From Karstenula rhodostoma CBS 690.94 (taxonomy: Eukaryota; Ascomycota; Dothideomycetes; Pleosporales; Didymosphaeriaceae), in contig MU001510.1 in NCBI GenBank assembly GCA_010093485.1, positions 947,709 through 1,011,708 of the forward strand: DNA of 64,000 nt, in the 5' to 3' direction. Both the position numbers and the translations under genes were made by a program. Numbering within the stretch: the first letter of the stretch is position 1; each line of letters begins with the position of its first letter. This document shows positions 52,497-63,851 of this stretch, in pieces. The notes under the pieces were generated by a model, which had not been told where the DNA came from, made no database searches, and was given only the letters and a program-made list of their open reading frames with translations.

Positions 52497-53804
52497 TCAC
52501 TGCTGCGGCACATACGCCATCTGCCCGACGCTCTTATACCCCGTCGCAGGCCCCGCATGCATCCTCATCTTCTCCTCCCTCCCCCTGACCTCCCGCTCAT
52601 TCAACACCGCCGTACAGCAACAACAACACGCGCCCCTAACACAATCCCCCAGGAAATCCCCCTCGAGCTTATACGCATGTCTTACGCGCGTCCGCTGCAC
52701 AAGCGGATACACACACCACAACCCACAGCTGGCCGCCATGAGTAAACAGTGGGCGTTGGTGGCGGAGTAGCCGAGCATGTCGGTAGGGTCGGCTTTTGCG
52801 GCTTTCTGCGACAGGCGGTGCGCGGTGCGACCGTAGAGGATGCACGGGCAGAAGAGGCCCGTGAGGCACTCGGAGGAGAGGCTGCAGAGGGAAAAGGACC
52901 AAGGGCGCTTTTCGCCGCGCGGGGAGAGATCCATGTTTGGGTGCGCGACTTGGCCGGGCTGGTGCAGCGCGAAGTCGAGCCCGTTGGGGCCGTGCGCGGA
53001 GTCGGGGGAGAAGATGCCGCCTGGTGTCTTTTGCGTTGCGGAGAGGTTGGCGTTGTGGGGGGAGTAGGCTTCGTGGGCGTAGGAGCGCGGGGTTTGGGGG
53101 TGGAAGTCTGCATGGTCTTTTTTGATGGACGAGGGGCTGAGGGGCGCGGCGTAGGGGGGGATTTCCGAGGGCATTGGGGGCATGGGCGGCATGATGGTGT
53201 GGATGTTTGTGTTTAGGGGGGAGAGGTTGCTGAGGTTGCGCGCATGCTGGGTAGGGTGGTGTTGCTGTTGATGACCCGTGTATATTCGGGGTGGGTCGAC
53301 GGGCGTTGGGGGGAGGGCTGGAGAGACTGGGGATAGTGGGAGGGCGTTTGCGTGGTAGTGGTGTGGCGATAACGGGGACACGGGTGGCTTCTCTTCGTAA
53401 GCTGGGGATGCGGACTGATATAATGTTTGCGGCACGGTTTGGGGCTGTGACGCGGGATAATTGGCTGATCCGGCAGGTTGGAAGACCGACTGGGGCCGAG
53501 GATCTATTGGTGTTGTAGGCGACTGGTGTGCGGGCGAATTATGCGGGAGGGGCGGAACAGGGTCGCTCGGCGATGGGATGTATTGAAATGCCAGGTGTTC
53601 TGCTGGCGTCTGCGCATAAGAGAAGACGCGGTTGTGGCGCGCATCGATGTTTGTGTTCAACGGCAGTGTGTGTTGTGGTTGTTGCGCAGTTTGGCGTGCT
53701 TGGGTCGCTTCTTCTGGAGGTGTTGAAGGTTGGATTTGCCACGAGAATCTCTGGTGCTGTCTGCCGCTGCTCTGGTGTTGATGTTGGTTCTGTCGAGGAT
53801 CCAT
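52497..53804 (-). CDS. PLAC8-domain protein with long disordered N-terminus
   Basis: Intronless, 435 aa from the ATG at 53804 (MDPRQNQHQHQ); a TTG four codons upstream is not a start. Residues about 1-300 are Pro/Gln/His/Ser-rich and likely disordered, with repeated PLSP and PPMP strings. The C-terminal PLAC8 domain (about 310-410) shows the Cys-rich signature: CLTGLFCPCILYGRTAHRL, NAHCLLMAASCGLWCVYP, and CVRGACCCCCTAVLNERE. PLAC8 proteins are small membrane-associated proteins linked to Cd resistance, calcium or cell-size control in plants and fungi. The exact role is unknown. The Cys5 run may bind metal or be palmitoylated; that is inference. Confidence 0.87.
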   Translation of the reverse strand: MDPRQNQHQHQSSGRQHQRFSWQIQPSTPPEEATQARQTAQQPQHTLPLNTNIDARHNRVFSYAQTPAEHLAFQYIPSPSDPVPPLPHNSPAHQSPTTPIDPRPQSVFQPAGSANYPASQPQTVPQTLYQSASPAYEEKPPVSPLSPHHYHANALPLSPVSPALPPTPVDPPRIYTGHQQQHHPTQHARNLSNLSPLNTNIHTIMPPMPPMPSEIPPYAAPLSPSSIKKDHADFHPQTPRSYAHEAYSPHNANLSATQKTPGGIFSPDSAHGPNGLDFALHQPGQVAHPNMDLSPRGEKRPWSFSLCSLSSECLTGLFCPCILYGRTAHRLSQKAAKADPTDMLGYSATNAHCLLMAASCGLWCVYPLVQRTRVRHAYKLEGDFLGDCVRGACCCCCTAVLNEREVRGREEKMRMHAGPATGYKSVGQMAYVPQQ

Positions 53805-54781
53805 GTTGTAACGCAAGCAGCCTGCCTCCTCTTCGTCCGAATGCTCTTTCTTGAATTTCGGCTAGCTGATGGCGGAGACTGAGATGTTTCTTACCGCGGT
53901 GGTTTGTCCGGGTTTTGTATGTGGAATTCAGAGATTTGGAGTTGCGAAGTGGTACATGTGAGGCAAAGCAATGCGTTCACACGGGGGCTCGAGGGCTGAT
54001 ATCTGCTCTCCACATGGTACGTACAAGACATGCATGCCCACTGCCAGGTCATTGCATACCCATCCGTCCTCCCAGGCGCCTGTAGCCTGCATGCACGCAG
54101 CCCATTGGCGCCTCACCATGAGACGGACCTCACCGCGCGCGAGGTCATGACGGGGCCAAACTTTCTGTTGGGCCAATCCCCATGTCCGCCGCCGTGTGAC
54201 AACATCTAAGCGCCCGGAAGCTCCTCGGGAAGGCTCGCTTCGTTCCTGGCGCCGCTCGGTCCAGCCAATCACGAGCGCCCGTCGCCAACCTCGTATCTGC
54301 AGGGTCTAACAGTCAAGACTCTGTTTGGTTAGATGCTGCTACGTTTCACGCTTGGCCTCTTGGTTGACGTGTGGTCATGTGAGGCTGAGGTGAGGCGAGA
54401 TGGCAGTGATGGCGGCGGGGATGTGGATAGACGACTTCGCAGCGACTTGGGTGAGTGGCGGCGCGCCTGTTCCGAAGCCTGCGCTGGTGGGCGCTAGTCG
54501 TTTGACCGGAAAACGGGAACATGGCTTCGTCCTGTCCTGGTCATATTCCTGGTCCCTGCGATAACACTGCGCCGTGGGGTATAACAAAGCTACGCCTCCG
54601 AAACTACTGCATAATAGGTCAATTTGCTCAACAACTCTCGCTTCACAGTCTGCATAGGTGCGCAATTTTGGAAGAACAAAAGGTTGAATTAACGGCTGGT
54701 ACAGCTTCCGCAATATACACAGGGCGATCGACCAGTTGCCCGCTGGGATGAGGGACAAGTGCGACCGTGTCAATTGACACG
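53805..54781. other. Intergenic, no gene recognised
   Basis: About 980 bp between PLAC8 and the acidic mitochondrial-type gene. Open frames here lack family features. Confidence 0.45.
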
Positions 54782-55702
54782 CTACTCGTCCTTCTCGTCC
54801 TTGTCTTGCTTAGCCTTCCCCCGGTTGTCGCTCTCAGCGCCCGGTCGCTCCGTGGAGACGGTGCCCTTGAGCTTCGCCGTCTCGGCAACGCCCTCGCCCT
54901 TCTTGCTCTTTTCCGGGTCGTCGTGGATTGCGGAGGTGTGCTTGGTATCCGCGTTGGACAAACCCTCCTGCTTGCCAGAGGTATCGGTCGAGTCGCCAGA
55001 CGGCTTGCGCGAGTGGGGCTGCGGGTTGTCAGTTTACTGGTACGAAACGCACATACTATGGTAACGGACCGTGTCATTGTCATCGGGAGAATCCGACGAC
55101 TTGTTATCGGCGGTCGCGTGGGGAGAGTCCTCGCCCTTTTGCTTGGCGAGATCCTCCTTGATGTCTGACTGCCGGGCCGAGTTCTTCTCTCCCTCGAGAT
55201 CCTCCTCCTTGTCGCCCTTGGAGGCTTCCTTGGCCTCCTTGTCCACGGTTGCGCCGCCAGCCGCTGCGTTGTCCCGTTTGGGTTCCACGGAGGGCTTGTC
55301 CTCATCGGGCTTGTCCTCCGTGGCCTCCTCGGGCTGGGTGGTCAGCTTGTCGGGCAGGGCGTGCTCCTCTTCTTCATGCGAGCCGTGGCTCAGATCCTGA
55401 TTCAGGACGATGTAGAGAGCAGTGCTGGTTCCGGCGAGAGAGGTGACTATCCTGGGGCACCCATTAGCAAAAGCTCCGACATCGCCCGAGAACTAATAGC
55501 TCTGCGCAATTGCGGACAACCGCTCGTGGGATACTCACCAGGGAAGATCGCTCTTCTTTGCCTGGCCTTGGCCGTGGGCAGAGGCGTACGTCCTGCGCTG
55601 GAGAACGCGCTGCCATGGCTGGACGACCTCGGAGCTGCGGATGTACCGTGCCGAGCGGGCAATTGTGGATGCGCGGAGCGTGGTTGACCTGATGAAAGAC
55701 AT
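54782..55702 (-). CDS. Hypothetical acidic protein with mitochondrial-type presequence
   Basis: Proposed exons 55702-55539, 55451-55070 and 55018-54782; 260 aa. The N-terminus is rich in Arg, Ser and Thr (MSFIRSTTLRASTIARSARY), like a mitochondrial presequence. A short hydrophobic segment follows (WIVTSLAGTSTALYIVLN), then about 180 residues of highly charged Lys/Glu/Asp sequence (GDKEEDLEGEKNSARQSDI, GKQEGLSNADTKH) to the end, probably disordered. I do not know its function. Intron 2 uses donor GTCCGT, which fits GTNNGT but is not strong; the stronger GTATGT nearby would break the frame of the charged tail, so I chose the former. Divergent from CAND1. Confidence 0.65.
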
Positions 55703-56387
55703 GGTGGAGCTGCGGAAATACCAATTGACTCGGACGAAGAGCAATTGATGGATCTGGGAGGGATGGAGAGCTGCAGAGAGTGAGGCACGGAGGATTAGGC
55801 CAGTGGCTGGGAGCCGTCGTGATCACATAAACGTCAGTGTGGATCGTGCACGAGCCAGCGGACAGGCGTGCGGCTGCACGTGATGTCGAAACTTGACCAT
55901 GGGTAGCGCCGGAAATGCGAGCGTGGATTTGCTCTGAACATCTTGTGGCGAGTGCAGCTCAACATATCCGTGTTCGTTTGTTTGGAGCTTGTTTGGTTTG
56001 TTTCCGTGCTGTCAAGTTTCCCCCTGAAGCTGGGTCGTGGTTGCCTTGGGTTGCTGTTTCCAAGGTTAACTAACTCTCCACGGCGCGCTCCGTGCGTGGT
56101 GAGCTCTGTGTTAGGCAGGCAGCACTCGCCATTCACACCCACTACGCGCCTCTGTTCGGGCACAGCTAGGCACCGCAGCCTGCTTCACGCCTCTCCATAG
56201 TACTATTTAGATATCCCCATTCCCTCCCGCTGCGTGCCCGCTTGCCACAGCACGCACTGCACAGCTCGACCCCGCCAACCCGCCAAATACCCCGCCACGC
56301 TACCGCTGGCAGCTCGAGGTTCAGAGACTCACCTGCTCCCACGCCGTGCTCTGCGAGCGCCCGCCTGCCCGCCCACACACGCCCACC
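55703..56387. promoter_or_regulatory. Divergent promoter of the acidic protein and CAND1
   Basis: 685 bp between divergent starts; C-rich close to the CAND1 start codon. No named element recognised. Confidence 0.5.
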
Positions 56388-59300
56388 ATGGCGCCGTCGT
56401 CGTCGGTCCCCCCGAACCCGACCGCTGCCAACGTCACGCAACTGCTCCCCAAGCTCCAAGATGACGATCCTGATTTCCGATTCATGGCCCTCAGCGACCT
56501 GCACGACATGCTGCTGCTGGGCCACGCCGCGTTCCTGCAGTCCGACAACCTCGCCTGTGCAAAGACGGTCGAGGGGCTGCTGAGCACGCTTGTCGACAGC
56601 AACGGCGAAGTGCAGAACCAGGCCGTCAAGTGTCTCGGCCCCTTCGTCAACAAGGTCCCGGATAACATCCTGTGTCCCATGATTGAGAAGCTGTCAAACC
56701 TCCAGACCGACAACACTGTCGACCAGTCAATACCTTCCCTGGCCCTGCGCGAAGTGGTCATCTCGCTGCCCCGTCCGGTTGCCGGTGGGCAGCGCACCAA
56801 GCAGGTTGTGGATGCATACAACGCCGTAAGCAGGGTCCTGATACCGCGACTGGTCGGGTACCACGTTGTCCTCCCCTCGCAAAAGGGCCTGCCCGGCGTA
56901 CCAAGAGGTATGCTGCAGCTCGACCTAGAGAAGAGCACAGACAGCAACGCCATCGACGTTCTCACCGAAGTTGCCCGCTGCTTCGGTCCCATGTTGCAGG
57001 ACGGAGAAATCCAGGCCTTGCAGAAGATCACGCTCGAGATTCTCGAAAACGATCGGGCGAGCTCCATGATGAAAAAGAAGTCTGTCACCGCAATATCCAC
57101 CCTCGCCAGCTTCTTCTCCGACCAGCTGCTGAGCTCCTTCATCTCGCGTATAATCGAACACCTACGCGACGTACACCTCACGCGCAGCAAGCGAAAGCTT
57201 TACATCACGGTTCTTGGTTCAATTGCACGGTATGTTCAGATTCACAGTTGTTAGATAATGTCACTAACTTGGCCAGATCCGTCCCGCGCAAATTCGGTCC
57301 CTACCTCAAGACGTTGGCCCCCTTTGTGTTGAGCGCTTTGAGTGCGCAGGAGGTAGACGAAGAGATGGACACCTCCGACGACGAGGGCGAGCGCGACCCC
57401 GAAGTGGACGAAGTACTCGAGGCAGCGCTCATTGCGCTGGAAGGTTTCCTCGCTTCCTGCTCCTCGGACATGCGCGCATACACGGCCGAAACCATCGAGG
57501 CGGCGACGCGTCTTCTGAAATATGACCCCAACCTTGCCGAAGACGATGATGACGACGATGATGCGATGGCCAGCGACGACGAGGATGCCCTGGACGATGA
57601 CGACTACGAGGAGGAAACTGGCTTCGACGATGATGAGGATGCCAGCTGGAAGGTGCGACGATGCGCTGCCAAGGCTATCTATACGCTCATTTCTACACGA
57701 AGCAACAGCGATCTTCTAGAAGATGGCACCCTGTATGGCCGCGTGGCTCCAGCACTGGTCGCTCGGTTCAAGGAGCGAGAAGAGAACGTACGCCTCGAGA
57801 TTCTCTCCGCGCTGTCAAATTTGGTGCGGAAATCAGGAGATGGCCCTGCACCTGTCAAATTCGCCGATGAGCATCCTCAGGGCGGCATCATGTTGCCCCC
57901 ACCTACTCGCAAACGTCGCCGTGGAGGAAGCGACGTATCGATGCTAGACAACAACCACCTGAACCTCGGCTATGCCTCTCCAGCGCGGTCAAGCACGCCC
58001 ACCATAGGCCCTCGAGCAGATCTCACGAAGCTCAGTCCCGAGATCGTCAAGGGAGTGGCGCAGTTGCTCAAGCAGTCTACATCGCCACCATCGACAAAAC
58101 AGGCCTGCATCGTCCTGATCAAGGATATCGTCATAACTCAGCGCGGCGGTCTGGATTCATATTTGACCCAAATCGTGGATCCTGTCGTGGAGGCGGCGAA
58201 GACTAGCGGCGGCACGACCAGCAGCGCTTCCGCTACAGCAAACAGCTTGCGCATCCAGGCTCTACAACTCCTTGGTGCCATTGCTGACACACATCCTTCT
58301 GCATCTTTCCAGCCATATCTTCCCACGGTCGTACCCGCTTTAATCTACGGAGCTCGTGACAAGTACAGCAAGCTTTCCATTGAGGCTCTGGCTGCAACCG
58401 AACAAGTGATCAAAGCCTTGACACCTCCTCGCGGCCACAAGACTGGCTCGCAAAACCAGAAGCAACTAGAGGAGCTACACGACATACTTGTGACCCGCAT
58501 CGGAGCGAAGGACGTAGATCTAGAAGCTCGCCGGAGCGCTATACACGTGCTCGGGGTCTTCCTCGGACGCAGCTCCGGCACAGATCTGCTATCTCTACAA
58601 AACCGCGTATCTGCGCTTGAGCTCCTGGCCGGGAGTCTCAAGAACGAACTCACTCGTCTTGCTTCTGTGCGAGCAATTGACTCAATAGCCGAACATACTA
58701 ACGCAGAAGGCGAGCTCTCTACAAAGTGGGTGCGCGGCGTTGCTATTGAACTTGGTGCTCAACTCCGAAAAGCAAGCCGTGCACTTCGCGGTGCCAGCCT
58801 GAGCGCTCTGCGAACACTGGCTAAAAACCCTATTTCGCGGGCACAACTTGACAACCAGACAAAGTCGCAGATTGCCGAGTTGCTTCTGCCGCTCCTGGAC
58901 TCCTCAGACCTGCATTTGCTTGGCCCGGCCCTTGTCATTTTGAAGACCTTTATTGAAGACAACGCCCAGGCTACAGTGACTCCAGAGCTAATCAAAGCTC
59001 TATGCACCGTCGTACAGGGTTCGATCAGCGGTAGCTCGTTGGGGGCTCTGCTTGCTTTGGTCCGTACCATTGGCGAGAAGGGTGCAGGTAAGCCACTTAT
59101 GCAGGCTCTGCTCAACGATGTCGGCATCTCTGGCAATGCCGAAGTGGTCGGAAAAGTCATCGGCAACCTACTGGTATTCGGTGGTGGTAGCTTGGGAATC
59201 CAGCTTGAAGACTTTGTCAACGAGCTCAAGACGGCCCAGGACGATAGACGGAAATGCCTCGCACTTGTTGTCATGGGAGAAGCTGCGCTACGCATGGGAA

Positions 59301-60498
59301 CGCAGTCTTCCATCGACCCGCAGCTCTTCATACAGTACTTTTCCGCCAAGTCTGAGTCAGTGCCTCTATCAGCGGCTGTGGCTCTTGGCCGGGCTGGCGC
59401 TGGCAACGTTGGCAAGTACCTGCCCGTCATTCTCTCGACCATGGGCAAGCCAGCTAGCCCGCAATATCTTCTCCTGCATTCGGTCAAGGAGATCCTTCAG
59501 CAGGAAACCGAGTCGGAAATCTTACCCTTCGCGTCGCACCTTTGGAACAATCTTGTGGCAGCCTCCCAAGCGGAGGACAACAAAGCTATCGGCTCTGAGT
59601 GTATCGGTAGGCTTACGATCATCGACCCGAAGACTTTCCTACCGCAACTGAGGGTAAGTGACTGCTTGAATTCTATTTGTATCCGACTAACAACGTGTCG
59701 TAGGCCTTCCTGAGTGATCAAAATGTCAGCGTGCGGGGCATGGTTATTTCAGCTCTGCGTTACACTCTTGCCGACACCGATGAGGCTTATGACGAGTACC
59801 TGCGACCGATCGTCGTGCCTATGCTCATCCAGATGCTCTCTGAGGCTGACCTCGACAACCGTCGTCTGGCGCTTACGACCTTCATGTCGGCCCTGCGTAA
59901 CAAGCCGGACATCATCCTGCCCGCTCTTGAGCAGCTCCTCCCGCTCACCATGAACGAGACAGTGATCAAGCCCGAGCTGATTCGCGAAGTTCAGATGGGA
60001 CCGTTTAAGCACAAAGTAGACGATGGTCTGGAGATCCGCAAGAGCGCATACGAGACTCTGTACGCTCTGCTCGAGAACGCTTTCACGAGGCTTTCGCCCA
60101 CCGATCTCGACGATTGCTACGACCGTATTGTCGCTGGTATTTCCGACGAGCATGACGTCCGCATCATGTGCAATCTGATACTCACCAAGCTGATGCATCT
60201 TTCGCCCGAGCGGACCCACAATCGCCTTGAGGTCATCTCTAACTCGTTCCGCGCCGTTCTTTCTATTAAGCCAAAGGACAATGCGGTCAAGCAAGAGCTG
60301 GAGAAGCTGCAGGAGGGATGCAAGGGTGTGCTCAAGGTCTCTATCCTTCTCAACAAGCAGATGGGCACCGAGGGCGGCGTCCAAGGCCAGGACGATCCCC
60401 AGCTGCGAGCGTGGGCTGGGTACTGGGACTGGATCACCAAAGAACATACGCTTGCTCTCAAGGCGGCCACGGATGAGCTGAAGGACCGTGACCACTAG
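56388..60498 (+). CDS. CAND1/TIP120, cullin-associated exchange factor
   Basis: Three exons: 56388-57229, 57277-59653 and 59704-60498; 1337 aa. HEAT repeats run through the whole protein, starting FRFMALSDLHDMLLL and VQNQAVKCLGPFVNKVP, and ending with the TIP120 C-terminal domain (VDDGLEIRKSAYETLYALLE, LTKLMHLSPERTHNRLEVIS). An acidic loop of Asp/Glu/Ser (about residues 375-410) is usual for fungal members. CAND1 binds un-neddylated cullin-RING ligases and exchanges substrate receptors, in nucleus and cytoplasm. Both introns are short and phase-consistent. Fungi sometimes split CAND1 into two proteins (CandA-N and CandA-C in Aspergillus); here it is one gene. Length fits the family. Confidence 0.94.
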
Positions 60499-60885
60499 GA
60501 CTGGAATGGGGTGGTTGGTCGCTTGTATGACGACTTTACTTCTGGCAGCCTGGGTGTGAAGTACCGCCAGCCACGAGAGCCAAGCTCCGTTTTTGGCTTC
60601 AAGCTGTGGGAGCCGCGAAACCCAGATGAGTGGCGACGTTATGATCGTCATGATTGAGCGATGCATTTGCACAGCGTAGTTGGCATGAGTATGAGCACGA
60701 GCATGAGCGGTGGGTTAGGTAGATAGCTCGCATAGCTAAAAGCGAAAGCGAAAAACATGTGATATCCAGAGCTGCTTGGCTATGTGAGGTGTCTATCTCG
60801 ACAGGTGGTGCATGATTCTGATGTGAGCAAGGGTTGTCGCGCTGATATCTGTCTGGACCGCCTCTTCGTGTTTCCATCCGGCTGC
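60499..60885. other. Convergent 3' region, nothing recognised
   Basis: 387 bp between the ends of CAND1 and the spermidine-synthase-like gene. It contains short ATGAGCA-type tandem strings near 60685-60708. Confidence 0.5.
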
Positions 60886-62625
60886 TCACCACATCTCCCA
60901 CACCCCATCGGGCAACACGGTCCGCATAATGCGCCAGTGACTCACCGCCCCCTCTTTGTGATACTTCTCGAGCTCGCCCACATCGGCGCGCGTCATCTCC
61001 CTTCCGCCCCGCTCCGTCGGCACATACTCATACGCAATCTCCAGCTCCTTCTTCGGCTGCAGATAGTTCCTCCGGGCCAGACTGCCCATGACGTCGGCCT
61101 CTGTGGCGGCGCGGAAGCGGAGCGCGTCCTTGCCCCTGCCTCTGTCGTCCTTGACGCAGAAGACGACCATATTGATGAAGTCCGGGCCGCCGGGGACGTG
61201 GTCTGCAGCGCGGGGCTGGTCGCGAAAGAGGCGGCAGGCGGGGAAGACGGCGTGGATGGTGTTGAGGACGAGCTGTGTTGAGCCGAGGGCGAGGTCGCCG
61301 GCGTAGTTTATAGCGACGGCGCCGTCGGGCGTCAACAGCTCGTAGAGGCCCGTGAGGAATTCCTTTGTGAAGAGGGCGGCGGGCTCTGCGCCGCCCGTGA
61401 AGACGTCGTGGATGATGTAGGTGTAGGAGGCGGGGTGGGAGCGGGAGGTGCGGGCGACGTAGGCGACGGCGTCGTCGATGACGGCGTTGTGGTTTGGGGA
61501 GAGGGCGAAGTATTTCGTGGCGTAGGCATGGACGACGGGGTCGAGCTCGACGATGGTGGTGTTTATGCCGTGGGCGATAAGGGCGTTGGGCGCGGTGCCG
61601 ATGCCGAGGCCGATGACGAGGGCGGATGTGTCTGCGGCTGGGAGGGCGGCGGCGGGCGTCTCGACGAGGCGCACGGCTTCGAGCAGGACAAAGACGGAGA
61701 AGATTGTTTCGCGTTGGCGCTGGCCCTTTGCGTAGGCGTCCGGGGTGACGAGCCACTCGCCGCCGAGGAGGGAGTGGTCGCAGCGGAGGAGGCGGAAGGC
61801 GGCGTCGGCGTGGTTCTCGAGGACGGAGACGTAGCCTGTGTTTGACTCCTGGCGGGCGAGGATGGTAAAGTTGTGGGTGGCGGCGAGGGTGGCGTTTGCC
61901 CTGGCCAGCGCGCCTTCAGAGGGATCGTGCGGGTTTGCGTAGAGGGTGTGCAGGATTGCGGGGAAGGCGGCGAGGATGATGCGGTTGGGTGTGAGGAAGG
62001 CCGAGGCCGAGGCGAGCAGCATCTGGAAGCCGACGCGGGTGAAGAAGAAGTGGGTTCCGACGAGGGAGGGGAGGGATGCGCCGGCCAGCTTGGAGGTGGT
62101 GGAGACGGTAAAGTAGGAGGCCATGGGGAGGAGGATCTGCTTGATCGTGTTGGGGAGGTTGAACTGGCTGAGGTCGATGCAGTCGAGGAGGTCGAAAGCG
62201 GCGTAGACGGAGAGGAAGAGCAGGGGGAAGTAGGTCGCGGACTCGATGATGAGCGGGCCGTATTCGATGCCGAGCTGGCTGCTGTAGGGGAAGAGGAGGA
62301 ACTGGATGACTGGCGTCCAGTAGGCTATTATTGCGATGTACTCGGATACGGAGTCTGGGACGTATTTTTTCACAGAGTTCCTCGCGATCAGCGCCGCTAT
62401 GGCTGTGACAGTCATGCTCCTCTGGTGATGTAGCGAGGAGGGAATCGAGCCATATACCGGCGAGAGGTTCAACTGGGAGACCGGGGAGGCAATACCAGCG
62501 ATGAGCAGCAGGGCAGCAGCTCGTCCGACATTTTTGAGGATCGTGGACGCTGGGAGCTTTGTTGATTGCTTTTCCGCCTCCTTCGCCGCCTTGGGCTTCT
62601 TTACCGTTTTCTGCCTCGTTGACAT
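60886..62625 (-). CDS. Membrane protein with spermidine/spermine-synthase-like domain
   Basis: Intronless, 579 aa from the ATG at 62625 (MSTRQKTVKKPKAAKEAEKQ). The frame continues 53 codons upstream without a family match. A basic N-terminus is followed by about six membrane segments (residues about 30-255). The C-terminal half is a SAM-fold domain: ALVIGLGIGTAPNALIAHG (glycine motif I), TTIVELDPVVHAYATKYF with the acidic residue of motif II, IIHDVFTGG, and LTPDGAVAINYAGD. The family is annotated as spermine/spermidine synthase in fungi, but the usual polyamine-binding Asp pattern is not obvious, so the reaction is uncertain. Likely an organelle membrane protein. Divergent from the CCDC97 gene. 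Confidence 0.85.
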   Translation of the reverse strand: MSTRQKTVKKPKAAKEAEKQSTKLPASTILKNVGRAAALLLIAGIASPVSQLNLSPVYGSIPSSLHHQRSMTVTAIAALIARNSVKKYVPDSVSEYIAIIAYWTPVIQFLLFPYSSQLGIEYGPLIIESATYFPLLFLSVYAAFDLLDCIDLSQFNLPNTIKQILLPMASYFTVSTTSKLAGASLPSLVGTHFFFTRVGFQMLLASASAFLTPNRIILAAFPAILHTLYANPHDPSEGALARANATLAATHNFTILARQESNTGYVSVLENHADAAFRLLRCDHSLLGGEWLVTPDAYAKGQRQRETIFSVFVLLEAVRLVETPAAALPAADTSALVIGLGIGTAPNALIAHGINTTIVELDPVVHAYATKYFALSPNHNAVIDDAVAYVARTSRSHPASYTYIIHDVFTGGAEPAALFTKEFLTGLYELLTPDGAVAINYAGDLALGSTQLVLNTIHAVFPACRLFRDQPRAADHVPGGPDFINMVVFCVKDDRGRGKDALRFRAATEADVMGSLARRNYLQPKKELEIAYEYVPTERGGREMTRADVGELEKYHKEGAVSHWRIMRTVLPDGVWEMW

Positions 62626-63113
62626 GTTGGCTGACAGCGCAGTTTCTCCAGCTCTTTTATTATAACCAATCTTCTGGTGGGAACCGTCAAAGGGGTATAT
62701 CAACAGCGCAACGTGGTATGCACAACGAAGAGCAACGCCAATGCTATAGGAGATTAATCGCACCAGATATCCAGGCGCTTCCACGGACCGCTGACCCGCG
62801 CGATGTAGGGAGAGAGAAGAGTGACAGAAGGGGAGAATCTACAAGAAAGTCGCCGGAAAATTAGAGAGGTTGTTATATACGGGTCCGGCGAGAAGGACAA
62901 CTGTTAATGGAGGAAATGTTTGAAGCATGGATGAAACAACCGACCACAGTTCATCTCGCGGGCCGCGCTTTGGGACTAGCGCGGGCTGGTGGGGAAGCCG
63001 CGATGGATGGTGGCGCGAGGTGTGGCGTCATTAGAACGCGCACCTTCCAGTCCATCTCAACGTGCTCCGCTTGGATTCCTCACTGGACATTCACTCTTGC
63101 GGTCGGACAGAGC
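62626..63113. promoter_or_regulatory. Divergent promoter region
   Basis: 488 bp between the membrane methyltransferase-like gene and the CCDC97 gene. The open frame reaching into it on the plus strand (from 62907) is probably 5' UTR or promoter, because family similarity starts later. Confidence 0.45.
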
Positions 63114-63851
63114 ATGCCGTACCTCCGAAGCGCTAATATGCAAGCGCTTGCGATCCGATCCGCGAATGACTACCCGGAGGACGGCAGCGCGCCCCCGAAT
63201 GGCAGCGCAGGCGAGCGCATGGCTGTGATGGCAGCGGAAGACTTGCGCGAAGTGGACGGCCACGACATGCCCATGGAAGACGACATTCCCCAGTCGCGGG
63301 AAGAGCGCTCGCGCCGGCTCAAGGCGAAGAACAGACGGAAGCGCTACCTCGACGTGCACCCCGAGTACTTCAACGACTCCTCCCTCGAGCTCGCCGACCC
63401 GCTGCTTTACGACCGCCTCATCCGCCGCTTCCAAACCGCCAACGAGCGTGAAGCCGAAGGTCGGCGGAAGGGCTTCTCGGGGCAGATGGCGACGGACCTG
63501 TGGCGCGTCGAGGCGAAGAAGGAAGCTCTCAGCCACCCGAGCCCGGCATCGCTGTTCACCTACACGCGCGGGCCTCAGGGCGAGATACACGAGGCGGACA
63601 AGGACGAGGTGCCTATGTCCAAGGAGGAGGGCAAGTCGTGGTGGAAAGATGAGATGACACAGCGCTTTCTCCGGGGTGACGACGACGACTTTGACTATGC
63701 GACGGTGGACGCGAGTCACAAATACGACGATCCGGAGGAGGAGCGAGATATCCAGGACGCATACTTTGACAGCATGGAGTCTGATTTCGACACGGACGGA
63801 GAGGGCAAGGAGAAGGTTCTCACCGGAGAGACGGGCATCCAAGACTATTGA
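63114..63851 (+). CDS. CCDC97-domain protein
   Basis: Intronless, 245 aa if translation starts at the ATG at 63114; Mets at 63138 and later are alternatives. The conserved block RLKAKNRRKRYLDVHPEYF then SLELADPLLYDRLIRRFQ and EAEGRRKGFSG is the CCDC97 domain (Pfam PF09747). The C-terminus is acidic (RGDDDDFDYATVD, DSMESDFDTDGEG). Human CCDC97 has been linked to the SF3B splicing complex and PRMT5; fungal members are uncharacterised. Likely nuclear. Complete within the window. Confidence 0.85.
   Translation: MPYLRSANMQALAIRSANDYPEDGSAPPNGSAGERMAVMAAEDLREVDGHDMPMEDDIPQSREERSRRLKAKNRRKRYLDVHPEYFNDSSLELADPLLYDRLIRRFQTANEREAEGRRKGFSGQMATDLWRVEAKKEALSHPSPASLFTYTRGPQGEIHEADKDEVPMSKEEGKSWWKDEMTQRFLRGDDDDFDYATVDASHKYDDPEEERDIQDAYFDSMESDFDTDGEGKEKVLTGETGIQDY

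Noticed and set aside
55034..55070. The strong GTATGT donor as the end of exon 2 in the acidic mitochondrial-type gene
   Set aside because: It shifts the frame of the charged C-terminal tail, whose composition continues that of exon 2; the weaker GTCCGT donor keeps it.
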